Source: Acanthosepion pharaonis
Lineage: Eukaryota; Mollusca; Cephalopoda; Sepiida; Sepiidae
Reading direction: 5' to 3'
Length of the DNA stretch: 64,000 nucleotides
Assembly (NCBI GenBank): GCA_903632075.3
Contig: CAHIKZ030000813.1
Span: 1,795,001-1,859,000, forward strand
Part shown: positions 1 through 11,531 of the stretch, one piece after another
Numbering within the stretch: position 1 is the first letter of the stretch
How the letters are laid out: every line of letters starts with the position of its first letter
Position numbers and translations under genes: made by a program
Notes under the pieces: model-generated
Told to the model about the DNA's origin: nothing
Databases searched by the model: none
The model's input: the letters and a program-made list of their open reading frames with translations, nothing else

Positions 1-74
1 CTTTCAATCCAGAGAGAGAAAGGCTTAGATGTTCAGGTGTGCAGCAGTTCTAAGACTAGACTCGCTCATGGGAC

Positions 75-118
75 TGATGATGATGATGATGACGATGATG
101 TTAATGATGATGATGATT
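75..118. repeat. (GAT)n microsatellite
   Basis: Imperfect GAT/GATGAC trinucleotide run. A short (AGTC)5 run follows at 301-320. No gene is visible around it. Confidence 0.85.
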
Positions 119-211
119 ACTACATTTGATGGGTTTTAACGCTATGTTGAAACATCAGTTTCATTCTATGATGGAAATGTAACGCTTCTTCTTTATTGGT
201 TCCGTGTCCTG

Positions 212-275
212 AAACGAATCGGCCAATCATAGCCCTTCACAACTTCCTCTTCCTTGTAGCTCTAATCAACTTTTG
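212..275 (-). pseudogene. LINE ORF2 C-terminal crumb
   Basis: On the minus strand this matches the short LINE tail seen better at 17945-18212 and 21380-21625, which encodes a Lys-Asp-Arg-Lys-Leu-Trp-Arg type ending just before the stop codon. Here only the conserved 'aggaagttgtgaagggc' region survives. It is a decayed 3' crumb of a non-LTR retrotransposon with no open frame of its own. The assignment rests on similarity to other copies in this window. Confidence 0.45.
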
Positions 276-392
276 GTTCTTTCCCATACAACTTTTCACC
301 AGTCAGTCAGTCAGTCAGTCATGAGCCATGCGTAATACACGCTTAGGCGATCATGTACCTTTCGATACATGACTGACGAGTCATATTTTTTC

Positions 393-578
393 CCGCAGTA
401 GGATGCCATTTCTTTTTGCCATCCGAAGCTATAGAACCCGGTATTTACCCATAGCTGGGAGTAGAAGAAGAGGATTTATATTAGCATGTAAGTGAATGTA
501 ATGAATTAGACTAGAATTCGAACTCGGCTCTCAGATTCTTCAATCCGAGCCGGTATCCACTAGTCCACCCGTTTAAAA
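393..578 (-). mobile_element. SINE-A, tRNA-derived, reverse orientation
   Basis: One of six copies in the window of a SINE of about 190 bp; the others are at 20495, 40140, 44625, 61940 and 63862. Read on the minus strand, a tRNA-like head with a B-box-like GAGTTCGAATTC comes first. A body follows that ends in the complement of 'ccatccgaagctatagaac'. RNA polymerase III would be the expected transcriptase. No coding capacity. Confidence 0.75.
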
Positions 579-727
579 CACGTTAATTAGGTGACAATGC
601 TTCCCTCTGCCCCTCCTGCCGTCAATATATCCTATGGATGTTAAATTCACCAAACCGTCTTTCCTCATTACGTGACACAGTTCGACGTCTCTTTCTCGTT
701 TTAAGTTTATGATTATTCCGTATTTTA

Positions 728-1006
728 AAAAATGATGTAATGGAATAACCAGTCACCCCCATGAATGAATACACTATAGGTAGCAAGTACCTATAAAGTC
801 GACTGTTTATGAGAGACAGAGAAGAAGCTTGAGGGCGACACGACGCAAGCACGTCCAACCTTCCAATTAGTGACACTCACTACTAGATTGACCTGTGTGT
901 ATAACTGTACCGTATTGCATATTGTACTGGTTGTGTACAATAAACCTTTCTTCTAGTATCCACCTGCTGTCATGCTTATTTTCTTAGCACGGAATATAAC
1001 AAAAAA
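728..1006 (+). mobile_element. Solo LTR (733-1001) with 5-bp target duplication
   Basis: The element runs from TGATGTAATGGAATAACC (733) to GGAATATAACA (1001), 269 bp, with the TG...CA ends of LTR retroelements. It is flanked by AAAAA at 728-732 and 1002-1006, a 5-bp target duplication, though such a low-complexity match could be chance. A polyadenylation signal (CAATAAACC, about 948) lies near the 3' end, which sets the plus orientation. A much longer relative with the same ends is at 30322-32185, which supports the boundaries. No internal gag/pol is present, so this is a recombined solo LTR. Confidence 0.8.
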
Positions 1007-1144
1007 CACACACACACGCATCTCTATCGCTTCGAGTTACTTCTTTATCTACAAAGGATATTGTCCATCATGCACTGCCACATAGCAAGATTGTTATGGC
1101 CTAGCAGTTCAACTTTTTCTTTGTTTCTAACAAAATATTAATAT

Positions 1145-1423
1145 TTCTTAATACTTTGTTTTTTTTCTGGACATATCTTTTACTATTCCGATGGGTCTTC
1201 GTATTCTCATGTCCGAGTTTTTAATAATTTCTTACTACCCGACAATAACTTACCGAGTGTAATAGCAAAATTGTCCAAATCGAGTTACAACATAGTTGTC
1301 TAAAAAGTTTAATATCTTAAAAAAAAACAAAAAACAAAAAAAAATAACACTAAACTAAATGAGTTCATTTTTTTCAAGGTTTTCAGATAAGACGTTTAGC
1401 TATCTTGGTATCATTTGTCGTAA
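1145..1423 (-). repeat. Direct repeat copy 1, starting with a LINE crumb
   Basis: Positions 1184-1423 match 2079-2319 in the same orientation at roughly 90%, including an A-rich middle and the end 'catttgtcgtaa'. The left part, read on the minus strand, encodes an Arg-Ile-Arg-Arg-Pro-Ile-Gly-Ile-Val-Lys-Asp stretch. This matches the LINE ORF2 segment seen at 61300-61532. The right part is not recognised. Confidence 0.6.
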
Positions 1424-1436
1424 GAAACCACTGAAT

Positions 1437-1532
1437 CATGTGTCCTTGAGGCCGAAACGTTGTAAATAGGGCAAAAAAGAAAAGAAAAAAAGATGAGGAC
1501 AACCGTCCGAAGAATGTAAATAGTGTAAATAG
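1437..1532 (+). mobile_element. SINE-B tail fragment
   Basis: Contains 'ggccgaaacgttgtaaat', then a 'gatgaggacaa...gtccgaa' hairpin and 'aatgtaaatagtgtaaat', the 3' part of SINE-B (reference copy 47763-48310). The tRNA head is absent. Confidence 0.7.
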
Positions 1533-2078
1533 ATAGTCTGGCAATCTTAAGAGTTTCAGATTCTCCAAGCACCCTTTTCTCATTGTATATCCAGTTATGT
1601 AGAATAAATCTATTTATAGTGAAAAAGGCTGCTACATTTGGCTCCATGATACAAACAAAATCCGGGTCAGGCTCATTTATAACAGAAAACAGCTGAGGGA
1701 ATAACCCGGATGCGCTTGCTCTTGATTATTATAGCTGCTTTCGAATATATATATAACGTCAGTAACATTGAAGAAGAGAATAGAGAAGCAAGTTTGCATC
1801 CGGGAGAGTTGATCTGTCGCTATTTGAACTTGCAGCTTTGTGAATTTGCGACATTGTGCTTTATCTTTGCTGCACCAAAAATCGTGCAATTATTCTGATC
1901 CCGCCTTTCCGGAAAGTTTTACAAATTAAATCTTTTCTCTTTTTGTTTCGATTTGTAAAGTGTCTTTTTTTTTTTTAATTTTCATTTTAATGTTTATTTA
2001 TGTTTCTTTGTTTTATTGTTGAAATTCCAGTTCTACTTGTCTGGTAATTTTGTTTGTCTATTCCATTATATGTTTTCC
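1533..2078. other. No gene seen
   Basis: AT-rich sequence with T runs near 1967-1980. Short frames on both strands between 1677 and 1898 are mutually antisense and resemble nothing I know. Confidence 0.6.
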
Positions 2079-2319
2079 TATTCCGATGGGCCTTCCTATT
2101 CCCATGTCCCAGTTCTTAATAATTTCTTACTACCCGACACAATAACTTACTGAATGTAATAGCAAAATTGTCCAAATCGAGTTACAACATAACTGTCCAA
2201 AAAGTTTAATATCTAAAAGAAAAAAAAAATGAAAAAAAAAAAACACTAAACTAAATGAGTTTATTTTTTTCCAGGTTTTCAGATAAGTCGCTTAGCTATC
2301 TTGATACCATTTGTCGTAA
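2079..2319. repeat. Direct repeat copy 2
   Basis: Pairs with 1184-1423. A second 'gtaattttgtttg...ctattc' motif lies on each side (2044 and 2316), so the unit boundary may extend a little beyond the stated limits. Confidence 0.6.
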
Positions 2320-2617
2320 TTTTGTTTGGCTATTCAATTAGAAATGATCGAAATCGGATAGAATACAATCGTTTCTCTATCTGAATCTTAATACAAGTGT
2401 AGTTTTTGTACCCATTTAAAAAAAAAAAAAACTTCCTCGTTATTCACATGCTCCGTTCGTGGTATTCGAAGCATTCTTTTGTAGAACTATTGCCTCAAGT
2501 CTTTTCTTCATCTGTGAGGAAAATTGTCCAGCATTGACTACTCTATTAGATAATTGTACATTTACACTATCTACATTATTCGAACTGTTCCCAAGAAGAT
2601 AAAAGCGTTGATTGAAG

Positions 2618-3112
2618 TAAGCCAATGACTTGACCCAAAGAGTCGTGAGTTCAATACCTGGCCACAGCAGAGATGAACAAAAACTTGGCGCGTTCAGTTA
2701 CTAAAGGAAAATAACTGAAAAAGAATAAACCTTTTTAAAAATTATATTTCCCTACGTCGGTTAACTTGTAATAAAGTCTTCTTCTATGTACCATGTCTCT
2801 TCAGGACATTGTCGATCATGGCTCTCCACAATTACTTTACCTTTGTATTTTTTAATACATTTTGTCTTTTTGCTACCTCTCCCAAAACACTGCTCCGCCA
2901 TATATTCATTCAAGCTTGCCAGGTACGTTATACGTGGAACTAGAAAAAAATCTATCCCTGTGGACTAAATAAAGGGTTTGGTCCGAAATTTTAACGTATA
3001 ACACCTGAAGAAGACCGGAATGCACAACGGCTGAAATATCGTGAATATGACAATAAAGGTGTAGACACCAGTCCAAATCATGCAAATATTTGTAACACCT
3101 GATCCCAGAAAT
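2618..3112 (+). mobile_element. Diverged SINE-B split by a LINE crumb
   Basis: Head at 2618-2720: 'gtgagttcaatacctgg' B-box region. Tail at 2935-3112: 'acgtggaactagaa', 'ggactaaataaaggg', 'cacctgaagaagaccgg', and a degenerate copy of the GAAA side of the motif. Between them, about 2795-2940 on the minus strand, is a LINE ORF2 3' crumb ('catggctctccacaa'). The LINE piece probably inserted into, or recombined within, the SINE. Confidence 0.6.
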
Positions 3113-3179
3113 ATAGATAGGTGATATTATATAGTATATCAATGTACATTTCTATATTTCCAACGAAAAAAAAAATATA

Positions 3180-3262
3180 TGTATATAGATAAACCTAGTG
3201 AGCCAGACAAACCTACCCACGTTTCACCTAAACGGATCGTCAGGGAAACGAGTTTCGAAACG
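3180..3262. repeat. Dispersed repeat, pairs with 14169-14245
   Basis: Shares 'ccagacaaacctacc' and 'gtttcacctaaacgg' style blocks with 14169-14245 in the same orientation. Both copies follow a short (TA)n. Function unknown. Confidence 0.6.
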
Positions 3263-3399
3263 AGTATAGTTATATATATAACTATATATATAATATGAGA
3301 TAGAAATATATATATATATATAATATGAGATAGAAATGTTTTTTATTACTTTTATTATCAGCACTGCTATTGATGGCACCCAAGGGTTCCCTCTATCCA

Positions 3400-3571
3400 G
3401 TTTCATTCACAAGGCTTGGGTCAACTTGTGGTATGGTTTTCAGGTATTTTCCAAAGTTTCCGCACTCTGGGATCGAACCCCGCCCACACGTCCGATAATA
3501 TCAGGAAGTCTACTTCCTGGAAAATTGACCATGGGCCACATTGTCAGAATGCCATCGTTCTAACCACTCGG

Positions 3572-3572
<1 letters not shown>
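3400..3572 (-). mobile_element. tRNA-like SINE (SINE-C type)
   Basis: On the minus strand an A-box-like GCCGAGTGGTTAGAACG is followed about 90 nt later by a perfect B box (GTTCGATCC, within 'gggttcgatcccagag'). The spacing is too long for an ordinary tRNA and no acceptor stem closes. A SINE head derived from a Leu/Ser-type tRNA fits better than a tRNA gene. The upstream side abuts the (TG)n at 3573. Confidence 0.55.
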
Positions 3573-3645
<73 letters not shown>

Positions 3646-3653
3646 GTGTGTGT
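3573..3653. repeat. (TG)n microsatellite
   Basis: About 80 bp of TG with one CG interruption, ending in a short TA run. Confidence 0.95.
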
Positions 3654-3840
3654 ATATATATCTGTGCATATATCTCAGTGGGTATATTTTACACTGTATA
3701 AATATCAAACAGCTGTTTAAAAAAGATAAACTGTCTTTTAGTATTCACGTTTTTAAGAAGTGTTTTTGTGAAGTAACAATTTTTTTGCAGTTACCCCTCC
3801 CCATTCATCTCCACCCCACTCCCACCCAAAACGTATAGTG

Positions 3841-6800
3841 TTTTTTTTCTTCTTTTTTCTTCTCTTCTTTTTTTCTTCTCTTCTTTTTTCTTCTCTTCTT
3901 TCTTTCTTCTCTTCTTTTTTCTTCTCTTCTTTTTTCTTCTCTTCTTTCTTTTCTCTTCTTTCTTTCTTCTCTTCTTTTTCTTCTCTTCTTCTTTTTCTCT
4001 TCTCTTTTTTCTTTTCTTTTTCTTCTCTTCTTTTCTTCTCTTCTTCTTTCTTCTCTTCTTTCTTTTCTTCTCTTCTTTTTTCTTCTCTTCTTTTTCTTCT
4101 CTTCTTTCTTTTCTTCTCTTCTTTCTTTCTTCTCTTCTTTTTCTTCTCTTCTTTTTTTTCTTCTATTCTTTTTTCTTCTCTTCTTTCTTTCTTCTATTCT
4201 TTTTCTTTCTTCTTTTTCTTTCTCTTCTTTTTTTCTTTCTTCTTTATTTCTTCTCTTCTTTTTTCTTTTCTTCTTTTTCTTTTTCTTCTTTTTTCTTCTC
4301 TTCTTTTTTTTCTTTCTTCTCTTCTTTTTTCTTCTTCTTCTTTCTTCTCTTCTTTCTTTCTTCTCTTCTTTTTTCTTTCTTCTCTTTTCTTTCTTCTTCT
4401 TTCTTTTTCTTCTCTTCTTTTTCTTCTCTTCTTTTCTTTCTTCTCTTCTTTTCTTCTCTTCTTTTCTTTCTTCTCTTTCTTTTCTTTTTCTTTTCTTTTT
4501 CTTTTCTTCTCTTCTTTTTCTTCTTTTCTTCTTTTCTTCTCTTCTTCTTTTTTTCTTTTTTCTTCTCTTCTTTTTTCTTCTCTTTTTTTTTCTTCTCTTT
4601 CTTTTTTTTCTTCTTTTCTTTTTCTTCTTTTTTTTTTCTTCTCTTCTTTTTTTTCTTCTTTTCTTCTTTCTTTCTTTCTTCTTTTTTTCTTCTTTTTCTT
4701 TTTTTTCTTTTCTTCTCTTCTTTTTTTTTTTCTTCTTTCTTTCTTCTCTTTTTTTTCTATTCTTTTTCTTCTCTTCTTTCTTTCTTCTCTTCTTTTTTTC
4801 TTCTCTTCTTTTTTCTTCTCTTCTTTCTTTCTTCTCTTCTTTTTTCTTCTCTTCTTTTTCTTCTCTTCTTTCTTTCTTCTCTTCTTTTTTCTTCTCTTCT
4901 TTTTCTTCTCTTCTTTTTTCTTCTCTTCTTTCTTTCTTCTCTTCTTTTTCTCTTTCTTTTTCTTCTCTTCTTTTTCTCTTTTTTTTTCTTCTCTTCTTTT
5001 TTCTTCTCTTCTTTTTTCTTCTCTTCTTTTTTTCTTCTCTTCTTTTTTCTTCTCTTCTTTTTTCTTCTCTTCTTTTTTCTTCTCTTCTTTTTTCTTCTCT
5101 TCTTTTTTCTTTTCTTCTTTTTTCTCTTCTTTTTTCTTCTCTTCTTTTTCCTTCTTTCTTTTTTTTCTTCTCTTCTTTTTTTCTTCTCTTCTCTTTTTTC
5201 TCTTCTTTTCTTCTCTTCTTTTTTCTCTTCTTTTTCTTCTCTTTTTTTTTCTTCTTTTCTTTTTCTTTCTTTCTTTTTTCTTCTCTTCTTTCTTCTTTCT
5301 CTTTTTTTTTCTTCTTCTTCTTTCTTCTTTTCTTTTTTTCTTCTCTTCTTTTTCTTTTCTTTTTTCCTTCTCTTTTTTCTTCTCTTCTTTTTTCTTCTTT
5401 TCTTCCTTCTTCTTTCTTCTTTCTTTTTCTTTCTCTTCTTTCTTTTTTCTTTCTTCTTTTTTCTTTTTTCTTTCTTCTTTTTCTTCTTTTTTTTTTTTCT
5501 TTTTTCTTCTCTTCTTTTTTCTTCTCTTCTTTTTCTTCTCTTTTTCTTTCTTCTTTTTTCTTTTTCTTTTTCTTTCTTCTTTTTCTTCTCTTCTTTTTTC
5601 TTTTCTTCTTTCTTTTCTTCTCTTCTTTTCTTCTTCTTTCTTTTTTTTTTCTTCTTTCTTTCTTTTCTTCTTTTCTTTCTTCTTCTTTTTTTTCTTCTCT
5701 TCTTTCTTTTCTTCTCTTCTTTCTTCTCTTCTTTTTTCTTCTCTTTCTTTTTCTCTTTTTTCTTCTCTTTCTTCTTTTCTTTTTCTTCTTTCTTTTTTTC
5801 TTCTCTTCTTTTTTTCTTTCTTCTTTCTTTTTTCTCTTTTTTTCTTTCTTCTTTTTTTCTTCTTTCTTTTTTTCTTTCTTCTTTTTTTCTTCTCTTCTTT
5901 TTTTTTTCTTCTTTTCTTTTTTCTTCTCTTTCTTTTTCTTTTTCTTCTTTCTTTTTCTTCTTTCTTTCTTTCTCTTTTTTTTTTCTTCTTCTTTTTTCTT
6001 CTCTTCTTTTTCTTCTCTTCTTTCTTTTCTTCTTCTCTTTCTTTCTTTTCTTCTTTTTTTTCTTCTTTTCTTTTTCTTCTCTTTTTCTTTCTTCTCTTCT
6101 TTTTCTTTCTTCTTTTCTTTCTTCTTTTTCTTTTCTTCTTTTCTTTTTTTTCTTTTTTTCTTTCTCTTCTTTTTTTTCTCTTCTTTTTTTCTTTCTTCTT
6201 TCTTCTTTTTCTTTTCTTTTTCTTCTCTTCTTTTTTCTTCTCTTCTTTTTTTTCTTCTCTTTTTTCTTTTCTTTTCTTTTTCTTCTTTTTTTTTCTTTCT
6301 TCTCTTCTTTTTCTTCTTCTTCTTTTCTTTCTTTCTTCTTTCTTTTTTTTTCTTCTCTTCTTTCTTTCTTTCTTCTCTTTTTTTCTTCTCTTCTTTTTTC
6401 TTCTCTTCTTTCTTTTTTCTTCTTTTTCTTCTCTTCTTTTTTCTTCTCTTCTTTCTTTCTTCTCTTCTTTCTTTCTTCTCTTCTTTTTTCTTCTCTTCTT
6501 TCTTCTCTTCTTTTTTTCTTCTCTTCTTTCTTTCTTCTCTTCTTTTTTCTTCTCTTCTTTTTCAAATTCTCTTTTTTCTTTCTTCTCTTCTTTCTTCTCT
6601 TTTTTCTTTTTTTTCTTCTTTTTTCTTCTCTTCTTTTTTCTTCTCTTCTTTTTCTTCTCTTCTTTTTTCTTCTCTTTTTTTCTTCTCTTCTTTTTTTTCT
6701 CTTCTTTTTTCTTCTTTTCTTTTCTTTCTTCTCTTCTTTTCTTTTCTTCTTTTTTCTTCTCTTTCTTTTTCTTTTTCTTTTTTCTTCTCTTCTTTTTTCT

Positions 6801-6871
6801 TTCTTCTTTTTCTTCTCTTCTTTTTTCTTCTCTTCTTTTTCTTTCTCTTCTTTTTCTTCTCTTCTTTTTTC

Positions 6872-6902
<31 letters not shown>

Positions 6903-7604
6903 CTTCTTTCTTTTTCTTCTCTTCTTTTTTCTTTCTTCTTTTTTTCTTTTTCTTTTTTCTTCTCTTTTTTTCTCTTTTCTTTTTTTCTTCTTCTTCTTTT
7001 CTTCTCTTCTTTTCCTTCTCTTTTTTTTTCTTCTCTTCTTTCTTTCTTCTCTTTTTCAAGGAAAATCTTTTCTTCTCCATTTTTTCTTCTCTTCTATTTT
7101 TTCTTCTCTTCTTTTTTTCTTCTCTTCTTTTTTTCTTCTCTTCTTTTTTTCTTCTCTTCTTTCTTTCTTCTCTTCTTTTTTCTTCTCTTCTTTTTTTCTT
7201 CTCTTCTTTTTTTCTTCTCTTCTTTTTTTCTTCTCTTCTTTTTTCTTCTCTTCTTTTTTTCTTCTCTTCTTTTTTCTTCTCTTTTTTTCTTTCTTCTTTT
7301 CTTTCTTTCTTCTTTCCCTTCTTTCTTCTTTTTCTTCTCTTCTTTCTTTCTTCTCTTCTTTCTTTCTTCTCTTCTTTTTTCTTCTCTTCTTTTTTCTTAT
7401 CTTCTTTCTTTCTTCTCTTCTTTTTTCTTCTCCATTTTTTCTTCTCTTCTATTTTTTCTTCTCTTCTTTTTTCTTCTCTTCATTTTTCTTCTCTTCTTTC
7501 TTTCTTCTCTTCTTTCTTTCTTCTCTTCTTTTTTCTTCTCTTCTTTTTTTCTTCTCTTCTTTTTTCTTCTCTTCTATTTTTTTCTTCTTCATTTTTTCTG
7601 CTTT
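3841..7604. repeat. 3.76-kb polypyrimidine (homopurine-homopyrimidine) array
   Basis: The plus strand is almost purely C and T for about 3,760 bp. The dominant unit is about 15-16 bp, CTTCTCTTCTTTTTT, alternating with a CTTCTCTTCTTTCTT variant. Interruptions by purines are few (about 6564, 7058-7067, and scattered single A's after 7090). An uninterrupted frame of over 1,300 codons on the plus strand, and Lys/Arg/Glu frames on the minus strand, arise only because C/T codons cannot form a stop. They are not genes. The mirror symmetry of such tracts allows triplex (H-DNA) structure. Confidence 0.95.
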
Positions 7605-8084
7605 CTTTACCTGGATAGTTTTTTTCTCCATTTTTCTTTCCTCATTTAATGTATCCTTGCCAATAGTCTTTCAATCTACCTATCTCTTTCTGGATCTTTT
7701 CTCTCCTCTTTCCTTCGGCTCAGACATTTCAGTTTTGGGGCTCAGGCCAATTGTTACGCTTGATATAGGCACACAAGACAACCATATGTTCGCCAAACTG
7801 CAACAGAAACCTTTTCACAAACACACACGTTACACACACACATATACACACACAATACCATACACAACTGTTGCATTCCTATCGTTATTTAAGCGAGCCG
7901 AGTTTGACAAACGTCCGCATATATAAGACAGCTAGCGAGAATCGATCTAACTTTAGAACTTAATATTTAAATATTTCTACAAAGATAATCCAGAAATATG
8001 GAATATTCTATTTTTTATATTTATATCTAAGGGTGAGAAATAACTGGGTAGTACTAAAAATAAAAACTAGACGAGATATCCCGA
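7605..8084. other. No gene seen; short CA runs
   Basis: Mixed sequence with (CA) runs at about 7822-7855. Nothing recognised. Confidence 0.5.
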
Positions 8085-8275
8085 GGCATGGATGGTGGAA
8101 AGAGAACTGTTTCCCTCTACAATTATAAATAATATGTTCAGTTCATAATTCCCTGTATGTTACCGGATTGAGATACACCTGATGAAGGATGGAAGTCGCA
8201 ACAGTCGAAACGTTGTGATAGCAACAATAAAGATGTTGACAATAGTCTGCATGTAAATAGTGCAAATAACGTTTC
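8085..8275 (+). mobile_element. Diverged SINE-B-related tail
   Basis: Has 'cacctgatgaaggatgg', then 'gtcgaaacgttgtgata', 'caacaataaagatg' and 'gtaaatagtgcaaat' in the SINE-B order, but the sequence between the two core boxes has diverged. It may be a sister family. Here the first core box reads CTGATGA. Confidence 0.6.
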
Positions 8276-8344
8276 TATTTCTCGCTCATGTTTGTTTCAA
8301 ATTTGATAGTTTATTTTAACAGTAAATTGTGTGTCAATAATTTA

Positions 8345-8690
8345 GAACGTCTTTCAGAATCTGTCTATATTTCTGAGATGAGGCATTATGTACACTATTT
8401 ACATTATTCGGACTATTGTCCTCATCTTTGTTGCCATATTTACTACAACGTTTAGGCCCTTCAGAATCTGTCTATATTTCTGAAATGGGGTATTATGTGC
8501 ATTATTTACATTATTCGGACTATTGTCCTCATCTTTGTCGCCATATTTATTACAAACGTTTCGGCCGTTATACGCTCCGGCCTTCTTCAGGTGGTTGGAA
8601 TGTCGAACTGAACCTCTATTTCGCTCTGTGGTAGACTGTTTCTAAAAACGTGCCATGTTTTAATAGATGTCTTTTAAATTTATCTCTTTA
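8345..8690 (-). mobile_element. SINE-B with about two tail units
   Basis: Minus-strand copy truncated in its body near 8690. Two further tail units (near 8450 and 8347), spaced about 105 bp, follow the full core at about 8550-8600. Only 40-50 bp away lies a plus-strand head (8728-8905), so the two form a head-to-head pair. Confidence 0.8.
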
Positions 8691-8727
8691 ATTCCCCCTG
8701 AAAGTTCTCCAGGTATTAACCTAAATA

Positions 8728-8905
8728 TAGGACACATGTCACAGTAGATAAAGACGTTAGTTAGATCCAGTGACAGGGCCCAAAGAGTATGAGTTCAATA
8801 CCCGGTTAAGGCAGCGGAGAACTTTCTGGAGGGAAATTAACAGGAGATAACTGAAAACTGACATCCATTAAACATGGCACGTGGAACTAGAACAGTCTAG
8901 CCCTG
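8728..8905 (+). mobile_element. SINE-B head and body, 3' truncated
   Basis: tRNA-like head with 'gtcacagtagataaag' (A-box side) and 'gagttcaatacccgg' (B box GTTCAATAC). The body runs to 'ggcacgtggaactag' and breaks off into a different dispersed repeat at 8906. Confidence 0.8.
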
Positions 8906-9050
8906 TACGAATGGATGGTCCTGTACGAAGCCTTCACCACTATAATCAAATCTCATGTGCTGTTTGTCGGGCTGTCGATTTCCTAGGAACTGATCGGCCT
9001 GACCCTCATACGTCGAATTCGACGGGAGAGTCGGATATATATATAGTTCG
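8906..9050 (+). repeat. Dispersed repeat D copy, abutting (TA)n
   Basis: Matches 20277-20470 in the opposite orientation: 'tctcatgtgctgtt', 'ggctgtcgatttcc', 'aggaactgatc', 'acgtcgaattcgacggg'. A short relic of the same end is at 33361-33400. Its outer end carries a small TCGAATTCGA palindrome, and in all three places it meets a (TA)n run. Confidence 0.65.
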
Positions 9051-9077
9051 TGAGTTGAAATTCTTATCTACCATTGC

Positions 9078-9304
<227 letters not shown>

Positions 9305-9636
9305 TGCCAATGGTAGATATGAATTTCGACATACGCATTGATGTTTCTGTAGGTATTTTGCAATGCGTGTAAAGTATATCTGATGACTTCGAAATTCCGA
9401 CTAGACGTGCGCCCCTATATTGCGTCATTAATTTCTGTAAACGCTATACATTGCTTTTAGGTTATTTTTTTTTTTTTTTTGTGTGTGTGCCTTTATGTCT
9501 GAATAGTAGAGGTGCTTATATAGACATGACAGCATGCACGCACGGAAATTGAATTTTGAAAGATTGTACAGAAATCGACGAACATTTTTTTTTTACTCTC
9601 TTGCTTTGAAAAGTTCGAGCATGCAGTTCAAAGATA

Positions 9637-9743
9637 TCTATCTATCTATCTATCTATCTATCTCAGTTCAGATCAATCTATCTGTTCAGATCTGTCTATC
9701 TCTGCTCATATCTATCTATCTCCAGATCTATCCATTTGTTCAG

Positions 9744-9797
<54 letters not shown>

Positions 9798-9842
9798 ATC
9801 TATCTATCTATAACAGTCTGTTCACTATCTATCTATCTATCC
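9637..9842. repeat. (TATC)n compound array
   Basis: TATC tetranucleotide runs separated by 'tgttcagatc'-like spacers. The spacer is the complement of the spacer in the (GATA)n array at 45817-46195, so the two arrays belong to one compound family. Confidence 0.9.
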
Positions 9843-10204
9843 CATGTTTTTCTCAAGCTGTTCAAATTTAAATCGCTATCTCATTTGATCCTTATCAAGG
9901 TTGCTATTAACTGTCTCTATTGGGGCTGTATATTTTTCAATGCTAACATATGTCCTCACTTACACAACGTTCTAAGTGTGCTCTTCAATATTTAAGTACA
10001 CGGACCTTACAAATAATAGATGTACTGAGAAGAGGCTGTATAACAAGTGGTCACAAACTTGATACATATCCCTCTGTCAAACTCTTAAATACACACACAC
10101 GCGCGTGCGAGCACACACATATACATATATATAGATGTATACATTTTTTTTTATCTAAGCTTTTCACTTCAAGCAGGGATTGAACGCCATTAGCACACAA
10201 GTAG
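9843..10204. other. No gene seen; short CA runs
   Basis: Plain AT-rich sequence with (AC)n near 10092-10118. A frame running from the TATC array into 9995 is not credible as a protein. Confidence 0.5.
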
Positions 10205-10558
10205 TTACAGAGAGGAGGAGCAAGAGAAAAGAGGCGTGTTTGAGGAGGAGGGTAAAGAGAAAGAAAGGGAAGTAAAGGAAGACATCAGAAGATGTCGACT
10301 GACATTGCATTTGAATATTTGAAGACTATAGCCATCAGGGAAGCAAGTAAGAAGAAAAGAGTTCCAGAGACGGGAAGTGTGAGACATGAAGTCATTGGAG
10401 CAGAAGAGATGGCTCCATTTAACAGTTTCGAAAGCGAAATTATGGGACTGAGATGCCAACCTAGTAGCACGCTTAAATTCATGCAGTTTGGAAACCAAGG
10501 CAAGTAGATAGTCGAAGCAGTTACCGTGAAAATATTTGTAGAAAAGACAGAGGGACAT
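10205..10558 (-). pseudogene. CR1/Jockey-like LINE ORF2 C-terminus
   Basis: The open frame of 117 codons begins at 10558 by default, because (TA)n starts just outside. It carries the typical extreme C-terminal block of CR1/Jockey-type non-LTR retrotransposons: a Cys-Leu-Phe-Tyr-Lys-Tyr-Phe motif, then 'SRLWNSFLLTCFPD', then 'FKCNVSRHLL' just before the stop. This region lies after the reverse transcriptase domain and has no known catalytic residues. Three related copies are at 29320, 53503 and 62340. The fragment is 5' truncated, as usual for LINEs. Family placement rests on motif memory; a homology search would settle the clade. Confidence 0.75.
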
Positions 10559-10612
10559 ATGGCTGAAAGTGTGTAATTTTAATTTTTTCTATTTATATAT
10601 TTATTTAAAAAA

Positions 10613-10618
<6 letters not shown>

Positions 10619-10656
<38 letters not shown>

Positions 10657-10692
10657 CTGACATACATATATAGATATATAAAATGTACGTCT

Positions 10693-10754
<62 letters not shown>

Positions 10755-10777
10755 GACATACATGTATATTTATATAT

Positions 10778-10821
<44 letters not shown>

Positions 10822-10963
10822 GTGTGTACTTATGACATAGAGACTTAATCGGTCCTTCGTATTCCCACATACACACATTTTTCAAATGCATATATATATA
10901 TATATATATACAAGTATATAATTGTGTATACGGAATGAATTCCAATAACCAACAATTACTATT

Positions 10964-11016
<53 letters not shown>
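10619..11016. repeat. Cluster of (TA)n blocks
   Basis: TA runs at about 10619-10652, 10697-10750, 10786-10820, 10890-10912 and 10965-11016. The 45-bp block at 10912-10956 ('acggaatgaattccaataac') recurs at 54832-54874, again beside (TA)n. Confidence 0.9.
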
Positions 11017-11019
<3 letters not shown>

Positions 11020-11531
11020 AGTTGATTGATGTGAATTTGTGATCCTGGGTTTCACGCTATTTGCGATCGTCAGAGTAACTAATTTTTTTTAAATATTGGA
11101 TCTATACATGGCTGCGTCTATCGGTGTTTTTATGGAAGTGGGAAGAAAAATTTTCCTCGGAACGCCACTCATACTTACGTAAACATACATACACACACGT
11201 ACACTCATTGGCGTACGCAGACACACACACACACACACGCACGCTCACTGGAGTTCACACAAGCATAAACATATGTGAACAGTGTGTTACCAAGCACATG
11301 TGCGCATCCATGTGTGTCCTTTTCCTACATACGTACGCAATTGGTCGCTGTATTCAATGTTGGATTGTGTAGCGAATATTTGTTGTGTCTGCTGCGCTGT
11401 CAACTCTCAGACCGTTCGTCTATTTTGTTCACTGAATAATGCTCACATCAATCCAACTAAATATGTTAGCTCTATCACTGATATTGAGCGCTTTCTAATA
11501 AGTACCTTATCATATATATAATATATGAATT

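Noticed and set aside
622..876. 84-codon minus-strand frame
   Set aside because: It lies across the solo LTR boundary and has no recognisable domain.
3400..3572. tRNA-Leu/Ser gene on the minus strand
   Set aside because: A and B boxes are too far apart and no acceptor stem pairs.
4757..7080. Lys/Arg/Glu-rich frames on the minus strand
   Set aside because: Complement of the same tract; no non-repetitive domain.
3838..7926. Open frame of 1,362 codons on the plus strand
   Set aside because: It is Phe/Ser/Leu only because the DNA is C/T only. Stops need purines, so the frame is open by composition.
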